64,000 nucleotides of DNA, taken from Xenophilus arseniciresistens (lineage in GTDB: Bacteria; Pseudomonadota; Gammaproteobacteria; Burkholderiales; Burkholderiaceae_C). A program made the translations under genes and the position numbers. A model generated the notes under the pieces. It was not told the origin of the DNA. It made no database searches and worked only from the letters and a program-made list of their open reading frames with translations. The stretch lies in NCBI RefSeq assembly GCF_028023875.1, contig NZ_JAQIPB010000003.1, positions 434,001 through 498,000 on the forward strand, in the 5' to 3' direction. Each line of letters opens with the position of its first letter. Position 1 is the stretch's first letter. Shown piece by piece: positions 9,403 through 18,284 of this stretch.

Positions 9403-10431
9403 ATGGCCACCATCAAGGACGTCGCACTGCGCGCAGGCGTATCGGTCACCACGGTCTCGCACGTGGTCAACGACACGCGCACCGTCAGCGCCAAGGGCCG
9501 GGAGCAGGTGCAGCGCGCGATCCGCGAGCTGGGCTACGTGCCCAGCGCGGTGGCGCGCAGCCTGAAGAGCAACACCACGCGCACGCTGGGCATGCTCATC
9601 CCCAACAGCTCCAACCCCTACTTCGCCGAGATCGTGCGGGTGGTGGAAGACCGCTGCTTCGGCGCCGGCTACACGCTGGTGCTGTGCAACACCGACGACG
9701 AGCCGCGCCGCCAGGGCGTGTACCTGCAGGTGCTGTCGCAGCGGCGCATCGACGGCTTGATCGTGGTTTCCACCGGCGCCGATGCCGAGCTACCGGCCAT
9801 GCTGGCCGGGCTGCGCATGCCCACCGTGCTGGTGGACCGCGAGATCGAGGACCCGGCCTGCGACCTGGTGGAAACGGCGCACATCCAGGGCGGCCTGATC
9901 GCCACGCGCCACCTGCTGTCGCTGGGCCACCGGCGCATCGCCTGCATCGGCGGGCCAGCCGCGCTGCTGCCCAGCGAGCAGCGCATCGAGGGCTGGCGCA
10001 TGGCGCTGGCCGAGGCCGGGCATTCCGCCGAAAGCGCGCAGCTGCTGTGGCACGGCGGCTTCACGCCGCAGGGCGGCTACGAGGCGATGCACGCCCTCTT
10101 GCGCAGCGCGCAGCGGCCCTCGGCGGTGTTCGTCTGCAACGACCTGATGGCCATGGGCGCGCTGCGTGCGGCGCACGAGAGCGGGCTGCGCGTGCCCGAC
10201 GAGCTGTCGATGGTGGGCTTCGACGACATCGAGCTCGCGGCCTATGCCAGCCCGCCGCTGACCACCGTGGCCCAGCCCAAGACGCGCATCGGCGCACTGG
10301 CGGTGGACATGCTGCTCGAGCGCATCGATGGCCGTCGCCAGGACGGGCGCAAGGTGCTGCTGCAGCCCGAGCTGCGCGTGCGCGGCTCGACCGCGCGCCA
10401 CGCCGGCTTCCCCGGCCCCACCGCCCGCTGA
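9403..10431 (+). CDS. rbsR: LacI-family transcriptional regulator of the ribose operon
   Basis: A 342-residue repressor. The N-terminal HTH reads MATIKDVALRAGVSVTTVSHVVN, followed by a hinge helix (VPSAVARSLKS) that inserts into a CG-centred minor groove, and a periplasmic-binding-like effector domain (GMLIPNSSNPYFAEIV). It sits in the middle of the operon it most likely controls, 12 bases after rbsC, which implies autoregulation through the tandem operator at 5709-5732. Effector identity (ribose or a phosphate derivative) is inferred from context. Confidence 0.92.
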   Translation: MATIKDVALRAGVSVTTVSHVVNDTRTVSAKGREQVQRAIRELGYVPSAVARSLKSNTTRTLGMLIPNSSNPYFAEIVRVVEDRCFGAGYTLVLCNTDDEPRRQGVYLQVLSQRRIDGLIVVSTGADAELPAMLAGLRMPTVLVDREIEDPACDLVETAHIQGGLIATRHLLSLGHRRIACIGGPAALLPSEQRIEGWRMALAEAGHSAESAQLLWHGGFTPQGGYEAMHALLRSAQRPSAVFVCNDLMAMGALRAAHESGLRVPDELSMVGFDDIELAAYASPPLTTVAQPKTRIGALAVDMLLERIDGRRQDGRKVLLQPELRVRGSTARHAGFPGPTAR

Positions 10432-10442
10432 GCAGCCACGAC

Positions 10443-11405
10443 GTGAGCACCACCCCTGAATCCCGCCACGACGCGCCGCAGCTGGTCGTGCTCGGCAGCC
10501 TCAACATGGACCTGGCGCTGCGCGTGCCGCACGCCCCGGCGGCGGGTGAAACGCTGCGCGGCCATTCCATCGACTACCTGCCCGGCGGCAAGGGCGGCAA
10601 CCAGGCGGTGGGCTGCGCGCGCCAGGGCGGCCGCGTGCGCATGCTTGGCTGCGTTGGCGCTGACGCGCACGGCACGGCGCTGCGCGAGGCGCTGGCGCGC
10701 GACGGCATCGACACCGCCGGCGTGCGCACCGATGCGGCCGCGCCCACCGGCATCGCGCTGGTGATGGTGGAGGACAGCGGGCAGAACCGCATCGTCTACA
10801 TCCCCGGCGCGAATGCCGAGGTGCGCGTGGACGCGGCGGCGCTGGCGCCGGTGCTGCAGGACGCGGCCTTCCTGGTCACGCAGTTCGAGACACCGCTGGA
10901 CCAGATCGACATCGCGCTGGACGCCGCCGCGCGCGCCGGCTGCAGGGTGCTGCTCAATCCCTCGCCGGTGCAGGCGCTGCCCGCGAACTTCTGGCCGCGC
11001 ATCGACACGCTGGTGGTCAACGAGATCGAGGCCCAGACCCTCAGCGGCCTGCCGGTGGCCAGCCCCGCGCAAGCCGCCGCGGCCGCGCGCGCGCTGCGCG
11101 CGCTGGGCCCGCAGCGCGTGGTGGTCACGCTGGGCAGCGCCGGCGCGGTGGCGGCCGATGCCCAAGGCTGCCGCCATCACCCCGCACCGCGCGTGAAGGC
11201 CGTCGACACCACCGCGGCGGGCGACACCTTCCTCGGCGCACTGGCCGTCTCGCTGGGCCGCGGCGAGTCTTTCGATGCCGCCGTGCGGCTGGGCATCCGC
11301 GCCGCCGCGCTGTGCATCGCGCGGCCCGGCGCGCAGCCGTCGATCCCGCACCGCGACGAGGTGCTGGCCAGCCCCCTTCCCCACTCCTGGACGCTCCTGC
11401 CATGA
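10443..11405 (+). CDS. rbsK: Ribokinase
   Basis: A 320-residue PfkB-family kinase that phosphorylates D-ribose to ribose 5-phosphate. PfkB signature 1 (PGGKGGNQAVGCARQGG) and signature 2 (DTTAAGDTFLGALA, holding the catalytic Asp) are intact, as is VVTLGSAGA near the ATP site. No ATG lies near the N-terminal VVLGSLNMDL strand; GTG at 10443 is the best start, 11 bases after the rbsR stop. The gene overlaps rbsD by four bases. Confidence 0.93.
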   Translation: MSTTPESRHDAPQLVVLGSLNMDLALRVPHAPAAGETLRGHSIDYLPGGKGGNQAVGCARQGGRVRMLGCVGADAHGTALREALARDGIDTAGVRTDAAAPTGIALVMVEDSGQNRIVYIPGANAEVRVDAAALAPVLQDAAFLVTQFETPLDQIDIALDAAARAGCRVLLNPSPVQALPANFWPRIDTLVVNEIEAQTLSGLPVASPAQAAAAARALRALGPQRVVVTLGSAGAVAADAQGCRHHPAPRVKAVDTTAAGDTFLGALAVSLGRGESFDAAVRLGIRAAALCIARPGAQPSIPHRDEVLASPLPHSWTLLP

Positions 11406-11800
11406 AACGCACACCGCTCCTGCACGCCGAACTCTCCCAGGTCATCGCCGCCATGGGCCATGGCGACATGCTGATGATCGGCGATGCCGGCCTGCCGATC
11501 CCCGACGGCCCACGCCGCATCGACCTGGCCCTGACGCTCGGCGTGCCGCGGCTGCACGAGGTGCTGGATGCGGTGCTCAGCGAGCTCACGGTCGAGAGTG
11601 CGGTGGTGGCGCAGGAAGCGCTGGCCCCGGGCCAGACACGGCCGCAGTGGTACCCGGCCGCGCTCGATGTGGCGCCGCAGATCGTCCCGCACACCGAGTT
11701 CAAGCAGCGCGGCGCCAAGGCACGCGCCTTTGTACGCACCGGCGAATGCACGGCCTACGCCAACATCCTTCTGGTCGCCGGCGTCAGCTTCCCCATCTAG
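11402..11800 (+). CDS. rbsD: D-ribose pyranase
   Basis: A 132-residue RbsD/FucU mutarotase that converts beta-pyranose to furanose ribose, the form used by ribokinase. GHGDMLMIGDAGLPIP near the N-terminus includes His20, the catalytic histidine of the family, and the C-terminal RTGECTAYANILLVAGV is the other family signature. Start ATG overlaps the rbsK stop (ATGA). Last gene of the rbs operon, convergent with the MOSC gene; I see no clear terminator in the 63-base gap. Confidence 0.95.
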   Translation: MKRTPLLHAELSQVIAAMGHGDMLMIGDAGLPIPDGPRRIDLALTLGVPRLHEVLDAVLSELTVESAVVAQEALAPGQTRPQWYPAALDVAPQIVPHTEFKQRGAKARAFVRTGECTAYANILLVAGVSFPI

Positions 11801-11863
11801 AGATTCAAAAGATCGCGGGGGGCGCAGGAAGCCGCTGGGTGCAAGGCGCCCGCGGGCGAACGC

Positions 11864-12754
11864 TCACTCGTCGAAACGGAAATTGGCCTTCACGGGCTGG
11901 CCGACCTTCAGCATGTGCTCCACGCCCTCGCGCACGATGCAGTTCATGCCGAAGGTGATGGCGCCGTCCAGGCGCGGATCGGCCCGGTAGCTACGCAGCG
12001 TGTCGCCCACCTCGGGGCTGCTGAGGGCCGTGGCGGGGTCGATGTCCGGCACGGGGCAGCGCGCGCAGGGCTTGACGGGCTGCAGCCGGGCTTCGCCCTC
12101 GCCGGTGGCCACATGCAGCATCTCCAGCCGGTCTTCGTCATGCGCTTCGATGCCCGCAAGCACGATGTTGGACCTGAAGCGCTCGATGCCCACCGGCCCA
12201 TGGCCGGCGGCAACCAGGCGGGCATTCAGGTCGGCCAGGGAGCCTTCGCCGATCACCAGCAGCGCATAGCCGTCGGCGAACTGCACTTGCGCGTCCACGT
12301 CGCCCGTCCACTTGCGGCTGGACAGGCGTTTGTGCTCGGGGTCGAAGCGCACCAGGCGCAGCTTCTGCGGCCTGCCAGGCTCGGAAAGAAAGTCGCTGAA
12401 CCACTGCGCCGCCACGTCGCCCATGTCGTAGGCGGCCACCTCGTCCTTCCACACCGTGGCGCGCACGGGCGCCTCCGCCCGGTCGTAGGCGATGTGCAGC
12501 GCCAGCATGCCCGGCGCGCGCAGCACCATCTCTGCATGCTTCATCTGCGGCTGGACCAGCGCCATGCGCGGCAACTGGCGCTGCGTGACGAATTCGCCCG
12601 CCTCGTCCACCACCATCCAGGCGCGGTCGAACTCCAGGCCGCTTTCGATCAGCAGCGACTCCTGCAGCGCCACGCCGGCGCAGGACTTGACGGGGTAGAC
12701 GAACAGCTGCGAGATGGTGGCGCGCAGGTCGAATTCGGGGGCGATGTCGCTCAT
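11864..12754 (-). CDS. MOSC domain protein (YcbX-like)
   Basis: A 296-residue molybdenum-cofactor-binding protein. The N-terminal MOSC_N barrel reads LFVYPVKSCAGV, and the MOSC domain holds RFRSNIVL and KPCARCPVPDID, where the cysteine is the presumed molybdenum ligand. Members such as E. coli YcbX reduce N-hydroxylated bases with a flavoprotein or ferredoxin partner; unlike YcbX there is no fused ferredoxin domain, so a separate donor is needed. The ATG at 12754 is preferred because the upstream extension to 12790 is not family-like. Confidence 0.88.
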   Translation of the reverse strand: MSDIAPEFDLRATISQLFVYPVKSCAGVALQESLLIESGLEFDRAWMVVDEAGEFVTQRQLPRMALVQPQMKHAEMVLRAPGMLALHIAYDRAEAPVRATVWKDEVAAYDMGDVAAQWFSDFLSEPGRPQKLRLVRFDPEHKRLSSRKWTGDVDAQVQFADGYALLVIGEGSLADLNARLVAAGHGPVGIERFRSNIVLAGIEAHDEDRLEMLHVATGEGEARLQPVKPCARCPVPDIDPATALSSPEVGDTLRSYRADPRLDGAITFGMNCIVREGVEHMLKVGQPVKANFRFDE

Positions 12755-12844
12755 GAGGGGTGGCAGGCAGGAGGTACAACCAGCCCGCATTGTGGCGGGC
12801 CCTCAGGCAGGCCGCGCGCCAGCCCCACTCCTACAATGCCCGGC

Positions 12845-13975
12845 ATGGCTCTTCCCCCCGAAGTCTGCATCCGCGGCGCTGGCATCGTCGGTCACGCTTT
12901 GGCACTGTTGCTGGCGCGAGAACGCGTGCGCGTGGCCCTGGTGGCGCCGCCGCGCGAAGGCCCCCGCCCCGAGGACGTCCGCGCCTACGCGCTCAATGCG
13001 CGCTCCCAGCGTCTGCTCGAATCGCTGCGCGCCTGGCCCGACGCCACCCATGCCACCGCCGTGCGCGAAATGCTGGTTCATGGCGACGACGGCGGGCGTG
13101 TGCATTTCGATGCGGGCCAGCAGGCCGTGGAAGCCCTGGCCTGGATCGTGGACGTGCCGGCGCTCGAAGCCCGCTTGGCCGAGGCCGTGCGCTACGCGCC
13201 TCAGGTGGAAGTGGTGCCCGCGCCCGTGAAAGCCGCGCTCACCGTGGTCTGCGAAGGCAAGGCCAGCAGCACGCGCGAGGCGCTGGGCGTGGCCTATGAG
13301 GTGACGCGCTATGCGCAGCAGGCCATCGCGGCCCGGCTGCAGGCCGAAGTGCCGCATGGCGGCGTGGCGCGCCAGTGGTTCAACAGCCAGGGCGAAGTGC
13401 TGGCCCTGCTGCCGCTGGGCGGCGAGCAGGGGCACGAGGTGGCCCTGGTCTGGTCGGTGGACCAGCTGCGCGCGCCTGAACTCATCGCGCAGGACGACAC
13501 GCTCTTTTGCGAAGGCGTTCGCAGTGCCTGCGGCGATGCGCTGGGCGGCCTCAGGCTGAGCAGCCCGCGCGTGGCCTGGCCGCTGCAGCGTGCTACCGCG
13601 CAGCGCTGGGTGGGCCGCCTGCCGGCCGAGGAAGGCGGCGGCGCCTGGGCGCTGGCCGGCGATGCCGCCCACACCGTGCATCCGCTGGCCGGGCAGGGCC
13701 TGAACCTGGGCCTGGCCGACGCACAGGAGCTTGCCCGCGTGCTCAAGGAGCGCGACTACTGGCGCAGCGCCGGCGACGCCCGCCTGCTGCGCCGCTACGA
13801 ACGCGCGCGCCGCGCCGACGTGCTGGCCATGGGGCTGGCCACCGACGGCCTGCAGCAATTGTTTGCCCACACCGCCCAGCCCCTGCCGCAATTGCGCAAC
13901 TGGGGCATGCGCGGCTTCGACCAGCTTCCGCTGGTCAAGAACTGGGTTGCGCGCCAGGCCATGGGCCTGGCCTGA
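12845..13975 (+). CDS. UbiH/UbiF/COQ6-type FAD-dependent monooxygenase
   Basis: A 376-residue flavoprotein hydroxylase, probably for an aromatic ring such as a ubiquinone precursor. The FAD dinucleotide motif GAGIVGHALALLLARE starts near residue 10 and GDAAHTVHPLAGQGLNLGLADA is the classical family motif near residue 275. The middle DG motif is degenerate: CEGKASSTR replaces the usual ADGxxSxxR. A -10-like TACAAT at 12832-12837 lies only 8 bases before the chosen ATG, so the mRNA would have little or no leader; an ATG three codons upstream (12836) overlaps that box and is less likely. Which ubiquinone position it hydroxylates cannot be told. Confidence 0.85.
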   Translation: MALPPEVCIRGAGIVGHALALLLARERVRVALVAPPREGPRPEDVRAYALNARSQRLLESLRAWPDATHATAVREMLVHGDDGGRVHFDAGQQAVEALAWIVDVPALEARLAEAVRYAPQVEVVPAPVKAALTVVCEGKASSTREALGVAYEVTRYAQQAIAARLQAEVPHGGVARQWFNSQGEVLALLPLGGEQGHEVALVWSVDQLRAPELIAQDDTLFCEGVRSACGDALGGLRLSSPRVAWPLQRATAQRWVGRLPAEEGGGAWALAGDAAHTVHPLAGQGLNLGLADAQELARVLKERDYWRSAGDARLLRRYERARRADVLAMGLATDGLQQLFAHTAQPLPQLRNWGMRGFDQLPLVKNWVARQAMGLA

Positions 13976-14043
13976 ACCTCGCGCCCCTTCATTTCCTGAC
14001 CGGCACCCGGGCCCGCCCGCGCCACGCACCAGACCCAACACCC

Positions 14044-14784
14044 ATGAAACTGCACCCTGCCCTGCGCCGCTTCAGCGGCCTTGCCTGCGCCGCGCTGGCC
14101 CTGTCCTGCGCCCTGATGCTGCCCACCGCCCATGCCGGTGAGGCCGAGATCCGCAAGAATCTCGCGGCCTCCATTCCCCAGCTGGCCAACATCGACGAGG
14201 TGCGCCCCGCCCCCATGCCGGGCCTTTTTGAAGTGCGCGTGGGCTTCGACGTCTTCTACACCGACGAGGACGGCAGCTTCCTGCTGCAGGGCTCGCTGCT
14301 GGACGTGAAGAACCGCAAGAACCTGACCGAGGAACGGGTGGCCCAGCTCAGCGCGGTGAAGTTCGAGCAGCTTCCGCTGAAGGACGCCTTCAAGATCGTG
14401 CGCGGCAACGGCAAGCGCAAGCTGGCCGTCTTCGAAGACCCGAACTGCGGCTACTGCAAGATGTTCGAGAAGGACCTGCGCAACGTGAAGGACGTGACGG
14501 TCTACCTCTTCCTCTACCCCATCCTCGGCTCGGACTCGGTGGTCAAGTCGCGCGACATCTGGTGCGCCAAGGACAAGGCCGCGGCCTGGAACGGCTGGAT
14601 GGTGGACGGCGTCAAGCCCGCCACCGCCGAATGCGACAGCGCCGCGCTGCAGCGCAACGTGGCCTTCGGCCGCAAGTACAACATCACCGGCACGCCCACC
14701 CTGATCTTTGCCGACGGCACCCGCGCCCCCGGCGCGCTGCCGGCCGCGCAGGTCGAGAAGATGCTCGCGGCGGCCGGCAACTGA
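14044..14784 (+). CDS. dsbC: DsbC-family thiol:disulfide interchange protein
   Basis: A 246-residue periplasmic disulfide isomerase or reductase. A signal peptide ends after HAG-type residues near position 30; a DsbC dimerisation domain (EVRVGFDVFYTDEDGSFLLQG region) precedes a thioredoxin fold with active site CGYC in EDPNCGYCKMFEKDL and the cis-Pro loop GTPTLIFADG. Two further Cys (WCAKDK and AECDS) match the DsbC structural pair. It overlaps the M61 peptidase gene by one base (TGATG), so the two are probably co-translated. Confidence 0.92.
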   Translation: MKLHPALRRFSGLACAALALSCALMLPTAHAGEAEIRKNLAASIPQLANIDEVRPAPMPGLFEVRVGFDVFYTDEDGSFLLQGSLLDVKNRKNLTEERVAQLSAVKFEQLPLKDAFKIVRGNGKRKLAVFEDPNCGYCKMFEKDLRNVKDVTVYLFLYPILGSDSVVKSRDIWCAKDKAAAWNGWMVDGVKPATAECDSAALQRNVAFGRKYNITGTPTLIFADGTRAPGALPAAQVEKMLAAAGN

Positions 14785-16637
14785 TGGCCGCCCGCCGTCA
14801 TACGCCGGCCGACAGGGCCGTTCGCGCCGCCGCGCCCGCAGCCGGCATCCAGTACACGGTGCGCTGCGCCGATTTGCACGCGCATCTTTATTCGGTGACG
14901 CTGCGCATCGAGGCACCTGCGGCGAGCCAGCGCCTGAGCCTGCCGGCCTGGATACCCGGCAGCTACCTGCTGCGCGAATTCGCCAAGAACCTGCAGCAGC
15001 TGCGCGCCAGCCAGGGCCGGCGCAAGAGCGCCGTGCGGCAGTTGGACAAGGCCACCTGGGAGGTCGACTGCCAGGCCGGCCAGCCGCTGGAGCTGCACTA
15101 CGAGGTCTGCGCCTTCGACCCTTCGGTGCGCACCGCCTGGCTGGATGCGCAGCGCGGCTTCTTCAATGGCACCAGCCTGTGCCTGCGCGTGCAAGGCCAG
15201 ACCGAGCAGCCCTGCACGCTGCAGATCGAGGCACCCGCCGGCTCCGACACGGCCGAGCGCTGGCACTGCGCCACCGCCCTGCAGCCGCTGAAGGTGGACA
15301 AGCACGGCTTCGGCCTGTACCAGGCGGCCGACTACGACGAGATCGCCGACAGCCCCGTGGAGCTTGGCGCCTTCTGGAGCGCCGAGTTCGAAGTGCTGGG
15401 CGTGCCGCACCGCTTCGTGGTGGCCGGCGCCACCGCGGCCTTCGACGGCGACAAGCTGATCGCCGACACGCTGGCCATCTGCGAGACGCAGATGCGCTTC
15501 TGGCACGGCGCCAAGGCCGATGCGCACGCGCGCCACGCCGGCCAGCGCCCGCCGCACGACCGCTACGTGTTCATGCTCAATGCCGTGGGCGACGGCTACG
15601 GCGGGCTGGAGCATCGCCACAGCACGGCACTGATCTGCACCCGCGCCGACCTGCCGCAGCGCGGCGCGGCGCGGCAGGCCGAGGGGTACACCACCTTGCT
15701 GGGCCTGATCAGCCACGAGTACTTCCACACCTGGAACGTCAAGCGCCTGCGCCCGGCCGAACTGGCGCGCTATGACTACGCGCAGGAGAACTACACGCAG
15801 CTGCTGTGGTTCTTCGAGGGCTTCACCAGCTACTACGACGACCTGCTGCTGCGCCGCGCCGAGCGCATCACCGACGCCGATTACGTCAAGCTGCTGAACA
15901 AGACCGCCAACCAGGTGCTGCAGACCCCCGGGCGGCAGGTGCAGTCGGTGGCCCAGGCCAGCTTCGAGGCCTGGACCAAGTACTACCGCCCCGATGCGCA
16001 GACGCCCAACGGCACGGTGAGCTACTACACCAAGGGCGCGCTGGTGGCGCTGTGCCTGGACCTGACGCTGCGCTGCGAAGGCCCGGGCACGCTCGACGAC
16101 GTGATGCGGCTTCTGTGGACGCGCAGCGGCGGCGGCCCCATCGACGAGGCAGCCATCGCGCAGGCGCTGGCCGACGTGGGCGGCCGCTCCTTCGCGCCCG
16201 AGCTGGCGCAATGGGTGCACGGCACGGCCGAGCTGCCGCTGCGCGAGCTGCTGCAGGCCCATGGCGTGGCCGCGCTCGACGAGCCCGCACAGCGCGCGCA
16301 GCGCCTGGGCCTGCGCGTGGACGAGGAAGGCGGCGGCATCCGCGTGAAGGTGGTGCTGCGCGGCAGCGCGGCCGAGAAGGCCGGCTTTGCGGCCGGCGAC
16401 GAATGGCTGGGCATCGAGCTGCCGGCCTCCCGGGGCCGCGCGGCCGAGGGCTGGCAGCTGCGCAAGCTCGATGACCTGGCGCTGTACCTGGGCGAGGCCC
16501 GCAAGTTCACGGCCCTGGTGGCGCGCGACCGGCGCCTGCTGCGCCTGACGCTCGCCCTGCCGGCCGATCCGCACACCCTGCGGCTGGCGCCGCAGGACGC
16601 GCCCAAGCTGTCGGCCTGGCTGCTCAACCGCCGCTGA
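14784..16637 (+). CDS. M61 family metallopeptidase with PDZ domain
   Basis: A 617-residue zinc peptidase of the M61 glycyl aminopeptidase family. The N-terminal beta domain contains [13 protein letters not shown], a conserved M61 motif; the catalytic part has [14 protein letters not shown] near residue 311 with HExxH zinc ligands and the following Asn-Val-Lys-Arg, plus GLEHRHS. The C-terminal segment after residue 500 is PDZ-like ([22 protein letters not shown]). No signal peptide is evident from the ATG at 14784, so it is probably cytoplasmic. Its 3' end overlaps the convergent DUF2325 gene by 14 bases. Confidence 0.9.
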   Translation: MAARRHTPADRAVRAAAPAAGIQYTVRCADLHAHLYSVTLRIEAPAASQRLSLPAWIPGSYLLREFAKNLQQLRASQGRRKSAVRQLDKATWEVDCQAGQPLELHYEVCAFDPSVRTAWLDAQRGFFNGTSLCLRVQGQTEQPCTLQIEAPAGSDTAERWHCATALQPLKVDKHGFGLYQAADYDEIADSPVELGAFWSAEFEVLGVPHRFVVAGATAAFDGDKLIADTLAICETQMRFWHGAKADAHARHAGQRPPHDRYVFMLNAVGDGYGGLEHRHSTALICTRADLPQRGAARQAEGYTTLLGLISHEYFHTWNVKRLRPAELARYDYAQENYTQLLWFFEGFTSYYDDLLLRRAERITDADYVKLLNKTANQVLQTPGRQVQSVAQASFEAWTKYYRPDAQTPNGTVSYYTKGALVALCLDLTLRCEGPGTLDDVMRLLWTRSGGGPIDEAAIAQALADVGGRSFAPELAQWVHGTAELPLRELLQAHGVAALDEPAQRAQRLGLRVDEEGGGIRVKVVLRGSAAEKAGFAAGDEWLGIELPASRGRAAEGWQLRKLDDLALYLGEARKFTALVARDRRLLRLTLALPADPHTLRLAPQDAPKLSAWLLNRR

Positions 16638-17250
16638 TCAGCGCAGCGGCATCGTCCTGCACGGGCCGCAGCCACTGCACGGGCTGCGCCTGGCCGCCGA
16701 TCAGCACGCAGGGCTTGCCTGTGCGGCGGCAATGGTCCTGCACGCGCCACCACGCGCCGTGGCTGACACAGCCGGTCTGGCAGATCACGAGGTCGGCCGC
16801 GCGCAGGCTCGCTTCGATGGCCGCTTCATCGGCCGTCTCCAGAATGTCCGCGCGCTGGTGCAGGTAGCGCCCGCCGGCGATCTCGACCAACTGCTGCGCC
16901 AGTTCCGAGGCCGCTTCGCCTTCGGCGATGCACAGCACCGCTTTTTCCTGCAGGCCGCCCTTGCCATCGGCGACGGCCGGTGCGGCCAGCCGCGTGCGGC
17001 CGCGGCCCACCTGCAGCAGGCCCAGCAGCCGACGCGACAGGCTGGGGCCGCGCTCGGCGCGCGCGCCCAGTTCCTCGCGCACCAGGGCCATGGCCGAATC
17101 CCGCAGCACCAGCGCCGCATGCAGGCGCATCACCTGGCCCTGCAGGGCCTCGATCTGGACCGCCTGTTCGCGCACGAGGCGCGTGCAGCGCTCCTGCGCC
17201 CGGGCATAGGCGCCCATCAACACGGCATGTTCTTCCATCGACGGCTCCAT
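16624..17250 (-). CDS. DUF2325 domain protein
   Basis: A 208-residue protein of unknown function. The N-terminal half (about 10-75) is helical and probably coiled coil, and the C-terminal half is the DUF2325 domain with [18 protein letters not shown] near residue 158, a set of three cysteines and two histidines that could bind metal. A Fur-box-like sequence lies 18 bases upstream of its ATG. It overlaps the M61 peptidase gene tail to tail. A role in metal or redox biology is only a guess from the Cys/His cluster and the box. Confidence 0.8.
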   Translation of the reverse strand: MEPSMEEHAVLMGAYARAQERCTRLVREQAVQIEALQGQVMRLHAALVLRDSAMALVREELGARAERGPSLSRRLLGLLQVGRGRTRLAAPAVADGKGGLQEKAVLCIAEGEAASELAQQLVEIAGGRYLHQRADILETADEAAIEASLRAADLVICQTGCVSHGAWWRVQDHCRRTGKPCVLIGGQAQPVQWLRPVQDDAAALISGG

Positions 17251-17267
17251 GGCTGCGGCATTCTAGA

Positions 17268-17282
17268 TGCGAGCCATTCTCA
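17268..17282 (-). promoter_or_regulatory. Possible Fur box upstream of DUF2325 gene
   Basis: On the minus strand the 15 bases TGAGAATGGCTCGCA fit the 7-1-7 Fur pattern TGAGAATnATTCTCA, with a perfect left half and five of seven positions in the right half. It is 18 bases upstream of the DUF2325 start. The partial match makes this a weak prediction. Confidence 0.35.
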
Positions 17283-17433
17283 ACTCCATGGCGATGCACA
17301 CACGGCCATGCTGGGTATAGTGAGTCGGCGGGAAAGCTCTTTTCCAGAATTCCTGCCCAAAGAAGTTTCTGGCGGCGCCCATGCACGCGGTGCCCCTGCC
17401 CCATCCCCTTTTTTCAACTTCCCCGGAGACAGC

Positions 17434-18213
17434 ATGAGCTACGAGAACATCGAGGTGCGCACCGAAGCCGGCAAGGTCGGCATCGTGACGCTGAACCGCC
17501 CCAAGGCCCTGAACGCACTCAACAACGCGCTGATGGACGAACTGGGCGCCGCCCTGAAGGCCTTCGATGCCGACGACAGCATCGGCTGCATGATCGTCAC
17601 GGGCAGCGAGCGTGCCTTCGCGGCCGGCGCAGACATCGGCGCCATGGCCAAGTACAGCTTCGTGGACGCCTACAAGGGCGACTACATCACCCGCAACTGG
17701 GAAATCATCCGCAGCGTCCGCAAGCCCGTGATCGCGGCCGTGAGCGGCTTTGCGCTGGGCGGCGGCTGCGAGCTGGCCATGATGTGCGACTTCATCATCG
17801 CGGCCGACAACGCCAAGTTCGGCCAGCCTGAAATCAAGCTGGGCGTGATCCCCGGGGCCGGCGGCACGCAGCGCCTGCCGCGCGCCGTGGGCAAGGCCAA
17901 GGCCATGGACATGGCGCTGACGGGCCGCATGATGGACGCGGCCGAAGCCGAGCGCGCCGGGCTGGTCAGCCGCGTGGTGCCCTTCGACAAGATGATGGAC
18001 GAAGCGCTGGGCGCGGCGCTGCAGATCGCCGACTTCTCGCAGATCGCCGTGATGGCGGCCAAGGAATCGGTCAACCGCGCCTTCGAAAGCGGCCTGTCCG
18101 ACGGCGTGATGTTCGAACGCCGGCTGTTCCACGCACTGTTCGCCACGGCCGACCAGAAGGAAGGCATGGACGCCTTCGTGAACAAGCGCAAGGCCGACTT
18201 CAAGCACCAGTGA
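17434..18213 (+). CDS. Enoyl-CoA hydratase
   Basis: A 259-residue crotonase-fold enzyme adding water to trans-2-enoyl-CoA in fatty acid beta-oxidation. The oxyanion-hole segments [12 protein letters not shown] and [17 protein letters not shown] are intact, with both catalytic glutamates present (Glu of GGCELA and Glu of [19 protein letters not shown]). Length matches mitochondrial-type ECH. Start ATG at 17434 follows GGAGA at 17425. It stands alone and ends in a clear Rho-independent terminator. Substrate chain length cannot be told. Confidence 0.94.
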   Translation: MSYENIEVRTEAGKVGIVTLNRPKALNALNNALMDELGAALKAFDADDSIGCMIVTGSERAFAAGADIGAMAKYSFVDAYKGDYITRNWEIIRSVRKPVIAAVSGFALGGGCELAMMCDFIIAADNAKFGQPEIKLGVIPGAGGTQRLPRAVGKAKAMDMALTGRMMDAAEAERAGLVSRVVPFDKMMDEALGAALQIADFSQIAVMAAKESVNRAFESGLSDGVMFERRLFHALFATADQKEGMDAFVNKRKADFKHQ

Positions 18214-18238
18214 TGGGCTGAGCAACCGTCCTGGCACC

Positions 18239-18272
18239 AGGCCCACATCTGCAAAGGTGTGGGCCTTTTTTT
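18239..18272 (+). terminator. Rho-independent terminator after enoyl-CoA hydratase gene
   Basis: A perfect nine-pair stem AGGCCCACA / TGTGGGCCT (18239-18247 and 18258-18266) is followed by a run of Ts. It lies 26 bases after the stop codon. Confidence 0.93.
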
Positions 18273-18284
18273 GTTGCTGCTTGA

